A stretch of 64,000 bases of DNA from Lethocerus indicus (Eukaryota; Arthropoda; Insecta; Hemiptera; Belostomatidae), in assembly GCA_019843655.1 (NCBI GenBank), contig JACDQD010000003.1:12464925-12528924 (forward strand), written 5' to 3'. The position numbers and the translations under genes were made by a program. The notes below the pieces were generated by a model, which was not told the origin of the DNA, searched no databases, and saw only the letters and a list, made by a program, of their open reading frames with translations. The number at the start of each line of letters is the position of its first letter. Positions within the stretch are counted from its first letter, which is position 1. This document shows, in pieces, positions 47,243 through 58,065 of the stretch.

Positions 47243-50200
47243 CAGTACATGTAATTGAAATTAGATTGAGGGTTATACTAAAATATGTCAATTGCATGAG
47301 ATGTTCAGCTATTGGAAGAAAGAAACTGGATCTGAGGATGAACTATTTTAATTGCCAAAGACTGATTCTTCCTAAATAAAAACTTTCAAAATTAAAATTT
47401 GCATTCACTCACCAGGAGAAAATATAAGGGAATTGTTGAACTTAGCCGTGAGTTCATCAATATTAACTAATGAGAGTAGTCCTGCTATATTCAAAAGCCG
47501 TTCAACCTTATGGGTTGTGAGTCTGTTGATGGAGAGATTCCAGCTAGTTGATCCTGTTCCAGTGCACACACACAGACCAGAGCATTTAACTTTTGTCCGT
47601 GCATACCCAGGCAGCTCTATCTCAAAATATGACACTTGAGAAGACACACTTTCACCAAGAAATACCTGTAATAATTAATATTACACATTTGCAATTTTCA
47701 AACCAATGTGCTTTAGCAAATATACGGGACCCATAGCAATTATTTACTCACATTCAATAGGATAATACATTGGATAAAATTAACTTATAATATATTTAAT
47801 AACACTAAATGGCATTTAATCAAAACTAAGTTATCTATATCTGGACTGTAAGGAGACTAGTGAGACAAAATATTTACAGAAGTCATGACACCACAGTCCG
47901 CCCACGGTGGATTACTTAACCATTAATAAGAAATAAATAATTTCTTAGTTTTTGATACCTCATTTAAAGCTAGATAAGGAAGAATTCTTGTAGTTGGTTG
48001 TTTAATTTTTTCATCATTCACAGAAATGTCTTGTGTCAGCAATGATTTATACCTGCACAAATGTCAAAGTAAACCTTCAATGACAAAATGAAAGAATAAG
48101 CAAATATAGAATTTAACTATAAGAAAATAATAACTGCAGTGGACTACAGTAATTGGGCACAATAATGCCTCATGTTTTATATTGAAGCAGGGTGGAATGC
48201 ACTCTAAATGTTCAATATTACTGTTATCTGAGACCTTGTAACAAAGGCCTGTGTATTAAATAGAAAAGTTCATACCTAGTATGTGGACAGTCTGTTAAAT
48301 CATTTGGATCTTCAAAAACGCCCCAAGGACCAGTTAATTTTACCTGAATCCTGTTCCTGAACAACCATTTGTATTCATACTGCAGCAGAAATAAGTTCAG
48401 ATATATTTTTTTACATAAAACAGGCCAACTAATTATATTAACAAAAACTGATTATATACAACTATTACAGGCCTCCCCCTCTATTTGGGTTTTTTTTACA
48501 CACACACACACACACACATGCACACACACACACACACAATAGTAATTTCAGATACATGTTTGAAAAAATGCAAGGGTTTACAATATCATCATTCTTGAGA
48601 TCTCGTTTCCCTACTTGCTTATTTGTCAGAGTAATAAATTGGTCCCAAGTGTCATAATTACAGTGCAAACAAGATGCATCGGCAATTAATATAAATAAAA
48701 ACTGCACTATTTTACTCATGAAATGCTATTGATGATGGCAAGATATCAAAATTGGTTAACACCAGGCAAAATAAGCGAGTGAAGACAAAAGATCAAGGGA
48801 GATGGAGATAATGATTTTGTGCATGTGTTTGTGTGTGTGTGTGTGTTTATCACTTTAAGTTTTATCAAATCTGATCTAGAAAAATAAAGGTTTTAGTTTT
48901 ACAATTACACCAAATTAGGGATGTAACTCCATTGAAATATACCTGCATAATTTTATTTACAGCCTTTGATAAATTATAAGAGTATGCCTTTGGAAGGCAC
49001 AAATAACCCTCAGAGCGTTGGGGGTCAGAATTAAATCCCACAATTGGTTTGTCTCTTGTGTTGATTTTACTTGCAGCCAACAAAAAGGTTCCATCGCCTC
49101 CAACGGGCACTACAATGTCTGCCCATTTAATTGCCTCTTGAGTATAATCAGTCCTGTTTGGCCCAAGCTATAATTATTTCGTGATTATAAATATGCTGAA
49201 AGGAATACTGTGTTTTAATAATTGGTTGATAATCTGACTAGATCTGTGATGTTCAAAAAGTATAACATTTTCAATCAATGTTACCAATGATAATAATTTA
49301 TAATTTGTTCATACAGCTAAATACTTCTGAACAAACTTGGAATAACTACTTTACTTCTAATAATTCTGAGTTTACTGGAGTAATTTCAGCGCTTCTCGCA
49401 CTCAATTGCAAATCTGACTACAGTTTATTCACTCTTGACTAACTAATGAAATAAATATATACAATATGTTATTAAGTATTCACATCCATCCATGTCACAT
49501 TATATAATACAATAATATTTATTTACGAGTGTGCAAAAGCAAAGCTTTATAGAATGGAATCAAATTTAAAAAAAATCTCTCAGTCTCTCTCTTTCTTCCT
49601 CTCCTTTAATCTGAGAGTAGACTACTTTCATGTTTCCACTATTACTAATATCGATTATTTAATTCAATGTTCCTTTTTTTGTGACAGTACCTGTTACCAG
49701 TATACCTCAATAAAAATTAGAGTAGAAATAATTTTAAATATTCAAATACTAAAAACTCTTGTATGGGCACAAAAGTAATAATTATAAAACAAGGCCAGAT
49801 TTAACAATTCAAACTTTTCTGTAATTCAACAATATGTACCAATTTATTCATTAAATGTGCCTATCCATACATATACATACAAATTACAGAACACCATTAA
49901 ACTATATCAAAATAATAAATAATTTTCACTTACTTATGAACACTGCGCACTTCCGAGGTGTGCTGACGAAATTCATGCAACAACCTGTTGTGGAATTCCT
50001 TATGAAGATGATGGTGTCTTATCATGGTGTCAAAGTCAGAACCCCTTTTCCTAATTATTTTCTCCATTTGTTGATCCGAAATGCTGGGTTTTTGCAGTTT
50101 TTCCAGCTCATACCTTGTTCGCTTACTTAGAACAAGAATTTTTTGTAGTTTTAAGGACTCTGAGGGGTTACCAGTGGAATACCTGGCCAGCAGGATGTAA

Positions 50201-50329
50201 GCGTATACTGAAACACAACAGTGGTTAAAGAGTTCAGTACCAAATATTACAGTTGCTGTATAGTTGGTACGCTTAATCACAACATTACTCACCAGTTTTG
50301 TACTTTTTTAAAATATCCCAAGTCCACAT
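46666..50329 (-). CDS. NADK2: NAD kinase 2, mitochondrial type (7 exons)
   Basis: Phosphorylates NAD+ to NADP+, in vertebrates in the mitochondrial matrix. Exons: 50293-50329, 49934-50207, 48943-49153, 48276-48379, 47959-48052, 47413-47665, 46666-46895; 1,203 nt, 400 residues. The diphosphate-binding motif GGDGTFLLAAS (G122 onward, D124 catalytic), GFNSDPQRSEGYLCLP, ALNEVFLGES (NE at 239-240), CTGTGSTSWNLSINRL (from C274) and a VIDGGRSYSFNDGSIA end are the NADK2 signature, distinct from cytosolic NADK. Start ATG at 50329 follows an in-frame TGA about 57 nt upstream. The first exon is only 37 nt and the predicted N-terminus is short for a mitochondrial presequence, so an extra 5' exon is possible. 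Confidence 0.9.
47177..47239. repeat. (AT)n microsatellite
   Basis: About 62 nt of AT dinucleotides in the last intron of the NAD kinase gene. Confidence 0.95.
48498..48538. repeat. (CA)n microsatellite
   Basis: About 40 nt of CA with one ATG interruption, in the NADK2 intron between exons 3 and 4. Confidence 0.95.
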
Positions 50330-51700
50330 ACTGACTTCCTTGATAAAAGAAATTTTGTTAAAACAATTCTCTGGCAGGAACGTTCATTAAGTTAAAAATC
50401 CGCTATGCCAGCGGGAGAATATTTCAATGATTATCTTACATGTTTTCTTATATTATAACTGGGTGTCTTTGAACGATTATATGAGATGCAAATTTCTACA
50501 AGACATGAAGCCCGATACTCAAATAGATCGTCTTCTCCTCAAGGTTCACTAACTGCAATTGCCTTATTAACCTATAACTGAACAATATCGAGAACGATAT
50601 TTATCTTGAACTCTGCATTATGTAACCCAAAATAACTGTACAGTAAAATATTTAAAATTGTTGTAAATACCGAGGAGTATTCTTCCTAGATAATACTCCA
50701 AAATTTACTATTGTATATTACTTGGGAGAAAAAATATTGTTGTTTTATAGCTAAGTAGGAAATATGAAAAAAAATATAACGGTGTCATACCTAATTTAAG
50801 TTCTAAAAGGCATATAGAGATTTCATATTGGGACAATAATTTTTTGCGGTAAAAAAATAGTTATTTTTATTTATTTATAGGTCTGAAACCAGAGAGGTAT
50901 TGGGTTGAAATTCCGGGCAGTCCATTATTCGTAACAATATTTCTAAAAAAAAATGATTTTGAAAAAACATGATGATGACAGAATGTAGAAATAAAATTGA
51001 CAAGCACAATAAATGTGGCTGCACCGAGTACATAAGAAAAACTCATTGCCGGCGTAAGGGAGGTTGATGTACATTACCAATTATTTCGGAATATGGGCGA
51101 TTGAAAGACTTTCAGCAAATTATTTCAGCAAATCTTTCGACATGCTCAGCCAAAATTCGCTAGCAACTAACTTGTATATACTTTCAGCTTACTGTATGCT
51201 TTCTCTTTCTGTAAGTTCTAGATACACAAGTGTACATAGGTACAAGCATAATTGGTTATTATTATTATATTGTCGTGAAGAACAAAATGTCTTAATATAT
51301 TATGTATTTTTGAGCATTTAAAATATGCTACATATATTTTATAAGTTGTACCATTGATAGTAGTTTCATTAATATGTAAGACGGATTAGGACTCCTTCCA
51401 ACTAGGCATTTTCCTTTAATAGCAAATTTGAATTGATGATGACAATTATATCACTCATTGGTATTTAAGCAATTTCAACTTTTTTTTTACTTGTTTATTC
51501 TTGAGCAGTTGCATTCCCTATCTCTACTCTCACAAGATCAAAATAATTTGTTGTTCGAAATTCGGCCAGGTACTATAGTACTTTGCACTTATATGTTTAG
51601 GCTGATTCTACCATTAAGGCATCAGAAGTTGTACTTAAGTATCTTTAAAAGATAAAAAATGAATCAAAAGAATTAACTCAACTATAAGCAATCAATGATC
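50330..51700. promoter_or_regulatory. NADK2 5' region
   Basis: CpG returns to normal frequency from the NADK2 start to about 51.6 kb, unlike the gene body, marking it as the promoter side. A 9-codon uORF on the minus strand runs from 50387 to 50358 upstream of the start. No gene was recognised on either strand; the plus-strand open frames at 51064 and 51458 have no known motifs. Confidence 0.45.
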
Positions 51701-52386
51701 TAGCTTTTTGGGTGTTGTTTACTAATAGGAGGATTACTTCTGAGAGAAGTTTTATATGATCACCACCTATGATAGCAGGGTATTAACTAAATAAGTTATG
51801 GGCTTGTTATTTGTGGTCAAATTATATTAGTAACTTTAGAAGAGAGATACTTAGGTCACTTGGAATTATAATCACATGTAATCTTCAATAATCCCTTTTA
51901 CTCTAATGGAAGATACTTCCCTATCTTAAATTAATTTTTGTGTAATAATTTTCATAATTACTACCTGATGAGATCACTTCACCAGAGAATTACATAACAT
52001 GACAAAAACATTTTAAAGGCATGAAAATGGGAGTTTCTATAACAATTTATTATACACTAGATATTGTACATAAAATTTCATGTCCCATTACAATAATTAC
52101 TGTCATAAGTAAGAAATATTTTGAATTAATATTCTCAATTAACTGTTTATGAAAAATAGTTTTCAGTAACTTTTCAAAAAAATAATTTTTTATATTTTAT
52201 TTGTTCTATGAATACTTTCAATAAATGTTAAGTAATTATTTTAATGTATAAGTAATTGTTTAATATGTTTCAAATAATATATCATGAATTCCATAATTAG
52301 AAAAGGAAGCATGTTTCTTCATAGCAATTGGTAACTACAGTATCTTATGTGCAATTAAATCTAATCTAAAGAAAAATGTAACACAT

Positions 52387-52471
52387 CCCGTTGGGTGACT
52401 GGTTTATAACAAAAGTTGTACCCACAACTCTAGTGGTCTGATACATGGAGCATGCATCACAACCCAACGGG
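52387..52471. repeat. Short inverted-repeat element (9-bp perfect arms)
   Basis: CCCGTTGGG at 52387-52395 is mirrored by CCCAACGGG at 52463-52471. Inside lies a second hairpin, AGTTGT-ACCC-ACAACT. The arms contain CpG in an otherwise CpG-poor region. It could be a tiny non-autonomous element or a structured RNA segment; neither is recognised. Confidence 0.5.
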
Positions 52472-52810
52472 CCATTGCATTATTGGTAGAGTAATTAATT
52501 AACACAATAACATTTATGTACTGTTTTATTTAATAAGAGTATAGTTACATCACAAATATATACATAAGTGCATACACACACACACACATACAAGTCCCAG
52601 TATAGTTCCTGGAATAAATGTACAGAATAATAGGCTTAAATGTGGTCAGTAAACTTGTCCTTCAGAAACACTTACATAATTCACAAAATATGCAGTTTAG
52701 CTCTTTCTGGAATGTGAATGGAAATGACAAAAGCCCAATGAGTTAATTTAGAGAACTAGAGGCAGATCAAAATATTCTTTTACATAAAATGCAATAAATA
52801 AAAACAAAAG

Positions 52811-52811
<1 letters not shown>

Positions 52812-52860
<49 letters not shown>
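52812..52860. repeat. (AT)n microsatellite
   Basis: About 49 nt of AT dinucleotides downstream of the membrane protein gene. Confidence 0.95.
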
Positions 52861-52863
<3 letters not shown>

Positions 52864-53699
52864 TTATTTAACATACGCATATAGGTATTATGGATGTTGA
52901 AGAACTATTACTATTAGGGTTACAGATAATATTCATTTGTTTTTACTATTTGTCTTAGATGGTGTAATCTCATCTAATGACAATTTAAACAAAAAATGCT
53001 GTGGAATAAATACAAACTAAACTTATGGAATAATCATTACACACTGAGATAACTGTAAATTTAATATATGGAAGATTAATTATTACATAAGGTCTATAAT
53101 ATGCAATAAAGTAACAAAAATATGCTTGAATTCATAGGAATTTACTTTGAGCTGAATCTGGGACCTGTTTACCTAGTAATTCATTTTAAATTAAATAATC
53201 AGTGTACAATTTCAGTCAAAAATTTATGTAGTAATCTTAAAGAGAAATGAAATTACTATGTCTACAATGAATATAAATTAAACAGATAAGGTAACAATAT
53301 TTTATTAAAAGAAAAAAATTAATGTTATATGAATAAAACGTCTGCATGCCTATGTGGGATATTCAGTAATTTCATATATTTACTTCCATTAATTTTTGTT
53401 ATCCTTGTAAGATCAAAAACAGAATTGGTGATTCAGCTGTAAATTAATTATTACAAAGAGGGTATCACAGACTTAGATAAACAACTTAGGAAATATCAGT
53501 ATCCACTATAAGTTTAAAAACCTATAAAGTTCATTTAACCTGTTACAAAACTGTATATAGAAAATACAACTGAAATATGTGTAAATGACATTGAGGAAAA
53601 TTTTGTCTTTTTTAGTAAGCTTGAAATACTTTTTAATTATTCCCCAACTCATATGAAAGCAACATATTGACTAAACATCAATAATCATGTTGACTGCTT

Positions 53700-54885
53700 C
53701 TATTGTATTGGTGCATCATCATCATTGAGAGATGAAACAAGTACAGTATTATACCTTCTTACCCTCAGTTCATACAATCTATCTAACCATTTATACTTCT
53801 TTGCAAGTAGAATTATGACTCCCACTGTAGCCAGCATTGCCACTAACACTACGAGCCATGCAGTCAACACTCCTGAATTTCCATCTGAAAAAATTTTAAA
53901 AAGATACTTACTTAAAAGGATCATACAAATTTTATTATTTCCGCAGGTGCGTTATTTATGCATCAGTTATAATTAATGATGAAAGTAATTTCAATTGTAC
54001 TATTTTTCCAGAAATTTAAATGAACTGAATAAATATGGAAAAAAGAAGATAATCCTGATAGTTTTGTTAAAAATGAACTAGTAACAAAAGTACACTTATA
54101 CACTGGTAAGTGTATTGTATGTCAGTCCATTAATAATAACATGAATGATATAACGATTATGGTTTTTGTTCTATTGGTTTGTAAATTGTAGCCTAGTAAT
54201 ATAACTTAACATTTTATATTAAGTATACATCCTTTTCTTTCAACTACAGTCGCAATTATGATTCTTAACTAATCTATTTTACATTTTACTAAATCTATTT
54301 TACATTTATAACAGGTGTAAAACATACTATTTCGGCCACAAAAATTTATATTCCTGCACTGTAATAAGAAAAACATGAAAGGACAAAGCAATCGGTGTTG
54401 ACATTCAATATCACTAGATCCTCTGAATAGCATAATCATATTATTAGAATGGTGGCTGAAAGTTATGAGTCAAAAAGAATGAATAGTTTTACTATTGTTT
54501 GGATGGAGTGGTGCAGAAGCTGGTTGAGCTACAGGAGGCAAGACCGTAGTTTCAGCTGAAGGCTGCGGAGTTGCAATATCGGCAATCCTTATACAAAGAT
54601 CCTTTTCTCTTCGATAATATGATTTGCATTCACAAAAACCTTTCGTATCCTGGTGAACTGCCTGTTTGCAAGTTTCATTTACAGAACATAAATAAAGTTG
54701 CTGCAAATCACAAGATTTACCTGAAAGAATAAATTGAATGAATTTATTAATCAATTATCGAATGAATTTAAGAAGTAAGATGACAAGGTTATAGGCTACT
54801 TACTATCGGCAACAGCCGATATTAACAGGCAAGAAAACAACCAAGAAATCAGTAATACGAAATCTGTCTTCTTAAACAGTTTCAT
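53700..54885 (-). CDS. Uncharacterised single-pass membrane protein with one EGF-like module
   Basis: Three exons (54804-54885, 54493-54720, 53700-53884) join to 495 nt and 164 residues with matching phases. Residues 1-26 form a clear signal peptide (VLLISWLFSCLLISAVA). Six cysteines at 31, 39, 45, 57, 59 and 70 follow the EGF spacing, with the diagnostic C-x-C in GFCECK. There is an N-glycosylation site at N42 (NET). A proline/threonine-rich stalk leads to a transmembrane helix at about 109-131 and a short cytoplasmic tail ending RRYNTVLVSSLNDDDAPIQ, predicted to face the cytosol. I do not recognise the family and assign no function. The gene is divergent from CLASP with about 1.0 kb between start codons. 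Confidence 0.75.
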
Positions 54886-55888
54886 GTCGTTTCGAACGTT
54901 TTCATGAAATTCGAAACCTTGAAATAACTACGGCAGAGAAATTACAACACAGAACACTAAACAAAACTGACTAGAAAGGTTTGTTTGCCTAATGACTGGA
55001 GAGAGATTATCACAGTAATATAAGATATCGCCTGCGTCATTCTGATATTCCCGTTTGGTATACAAACCCAACTGAAAAATTAAAAAGTCATTCACTAAGA
55101 TCGACAAGAAATGCCTGTTAGGATACGAAATGTTTTAATACGATAAAAAAAAATATAAATAACTTGGTCATTTCATATAATACTGGAAAGTGAAGAAATT
55201 CAGAAGGTCATGTAAGGTCGGTTAACGTAGGGACCGGTAGGGAGTGCTGCACTAATATTATTAACGTCTGCCATTATCAGTTTGTAATGCTTGAGTTTGG
55301 GGTTGTACGCTTCTCGCATTTGTTTTAGCGGCCTAAGGGGCCCCGTCTGCAAGGTTTCAGTTTAAGGCCGGGTAACAAGGGACCTACTCAAGTTTCCCAC
55401 TTTAATCGTAGTACGGTCTCGCGTCTATCTTGTTTTTTTGATCAACCGATTTTCTTCAAAATGGCGGAATAGATGGAAAGTAAACGGAGTGTGTATTTTA
55501 TCGGCTAAAGTGACGAAGATTCGGTTTCTGCTAAGAATACTGCGAAGTAACCGGTGGGCGGTGTCCGGATGCGAGGGTGCGTCGCCTTCTACTGTCTCGA
55601 TAGTTTTCGCCTCTAATCGCGAGTAGGATTACGCCCATGCCCCGTCCTCGCAATACTTTTGCCGAACCGATCTTCCGCTTTTCCTGACGGGTATTCGATC
55701 GGATATTCTCCTTCATTCAGTAGATCTGTTCTCCCCGAATCCACTCTTACGAACCGAAACCCGTTCCTAGTTATTGACGCTTTTCCCTTCGTTTAGTGTG
55801 GAGTGAATCCTGGGGGTGCGAGATTGGTTCCTAGAGAGGCTTAGTTGTAACAGCCCATCACCTTATCGAAGACGTGAAATGAAGCAAA
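54886..55888. promoter_or_regulatory. CpG-rich divergent promoter of the EGF-like membrane gene and CLASP
   Basis: I counted 44 CpG in 55201-55800 against about 2 in the 600 nt from 57001, inside CLASP. This is the most CpG-dense part of the window. A direct repeat of nuclear-receptor-like half-sites with 4-nt spacing (AGGTCA / AGGTCG) lies at 55205-55220. ATGGCGG at about 55461 resembles a YY1-type core element. No TATA box is evident. Confidence 0.6.
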
Positions 55889-55896
55889 ATGTGTGA
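55879..55896 (+). promoter_or_regulatory. uORF overlapping the CLASP start codon
   Basis: ATG at 55879 encodes five residues and stops at TGA 55894-55896, overlapping the CLASP start at 55889 in another frame. Ribosomes that use it would pass the CLASP start, so it could lower translation. Confidence 0.55.
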
Positions 55897-58006
55897 CAAG
55901 GATATGGACGCCTTCCTTCCCCTACTGTCGACAACTGACACCAAACAGAAATTATCTGTAGGCAACGAGTTACTGACCTACCTTCAGAATGGGTCCTCCA
56001 TCGAGTGTTCGGACATTGGTTTGGTTGTTGATAGTCTCGTACCATGGATTAACAGCAGTAATTTTAAGGTGAGCAGACACAGCATATTTTCCTTGTAGAC
56101 TCAAATTTGAACTAATGCCCATGGAATTATTGTAATTCCATTTTCTTGGAGAGTTCAACTTCTGAGATTGCATCCCCCATTATTTCTATACATATGTATT
56201 ATCTTTCATTTTTAAATTATTAAACGTTATTGATTGAACCTGATGTTTGATAATGAACATTTTTATTATTGTATCTATTAATTTTCTAGTTCATTACTCC
56301 TAGGGCCTTTTATAGTTTCTGTCTAATTCATTGAATAAATCTTTTATGGTATTTATAGTTCTGTACTTTTGTAATTATATGTAGTGGCTTACTATTGTAA
56401 ATATGATTGATAATTTTGTAAGGACCATTTAAAGTAATATATGATTTGAGTTGATTTTGAATCAACTATTTGGTTGTTCAGTACATTTCTTAGTTTTATT
56501 GAAAGAAATATTCATCAATAGATTGTTCCATGATATTAAAATACACTTGGGCCAGTATGTGACAATAAAGTCATATTATATATTAAAGTAATATCTAAAT
56601 AATATCTTCACTTATATTTGAGAAGATTTATAATTTGATTATTTATTATTGTAGACGCATTATTTCTCTCAGGGAATATAACATGTATATATTATTTCCA
56701 AATATATCTATTCATTTCAATTTCATACTTTAAAGCTCCTATTTAATTATTAGAAACTGTCTTCAATAAACTGGAGTAAATTACATTCTCAACTAATCTC
56801 TACATACTGTACTTCTTAAGTTTTGATGAAGAAGGGAACTGTATTATATCCCTTAAAGGGACATTTTCATAAACCTTATCTTAATCCATAACCCTTATAG
56901 ATGTATGAACAGCATTTGGTCGTTGGCTCTACCAAATAATTATGTCATAAGGTATAGTAGTCTTATAAAGCCAAAAAAGTACTGTTTCTCATTCTCCCTC
57001 ACCAAGGCCACCAACTCCCCCTTCAATCAGAGATCTAGGACACCACCCAACCTTCTCTTTCTTCTTTTAAACATTGTCACTTGATTTTATAAATTGAGTG
57101 AAATAAACCAGAATAGTTATGGCACTTTGGCAGTGACTGCCTGAATCTTAGCAGGTTATGTCTTTCTTATAAGATATTTCATTTGTGTTCCATTCTGCGA
57201 CCATAATCAACTAATAATGTATACTCATTTACACAGATGTACCAAGGCAAAATTTATTTTTGCCTTAAAATGGTTTCTGTTGTTACATACATTTGAAGAG
57301 CAATGAAACATTCATAACATAATAAACAGAAGGCAAATTTCTCCTCCTAGATACTTAATTCTTGTAGATTTGACAGAAGAAATTAATTGACCTTTAGCAT
57401 TGTGTTAAAAATAAAATGCTATATTATTGTTGGTCATGTTTATTTTCTTCTATAATGGTTCTTTCAATTAATGAAAATGGAAAATGCATGTTTTGCAAAG
57501 TTTGCAAAACTATACTAAAAAAAAGAAATAATTGAAGTTGATTTTATTAAGAATAATTAAATGTGTAGTATTGATAAATTATATTTGTAAAATGATACGG
57601 TGTCTATAATTATAAATTAATGTAACAGCGTCATACCAGAATATAAACATGTTTAGTAGAAATGCTGGATAAAATAGCGTTTAGTAAGAGATTTTAAAAT
57701 ATTATAATTAATTTTAATAGAACGGCTAGGCATTTGAGTTATTCAAAATGAACTAAAACAGTTGAAGGATAATCAGAAAATTGACTTTTGTTAATTTGTG
57801 TAATATGTACATATATTGCAGCAAATGGAATTTGTTAAACATTTAAAAAGCCTTATTGGCATAATTGTTATATTGAAAACTTTTATAATATAAACATTGT
57901 TATTAAACACATTTAAGCAAGAGCTTAAATTCATTATGTAATTACAATTTATTTTTAAAAAATATGAAAGCCATCTTTCTCATGCTGTTGTAGGAGTTTA
58001 GGGTCA

Positions 58007-58065
<59 letters not shown>

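Larger units (their letters stand above)
51701..53699 (-). other. Downstream region or long 3' UTR of the EGF-like membrane gene
   Basis: AT-rich, with very low CpG. Reverse AATAAA signals occur at 53301-53306, about 395 nt past the stop, and near 52526. It contains an inverted-repeat element (52387-52471) and a TA microsatellite (52812-52860). No coding frame is seen. Confidence 0.5.

Noticed and set aside
52387..52471. Selenocysteine tRNA, because of the 9-bp outer stem and 85-nt length
   Set aside because: The internal arms do not fit the tRNA-Sec fold and the A/B boxes are missing.
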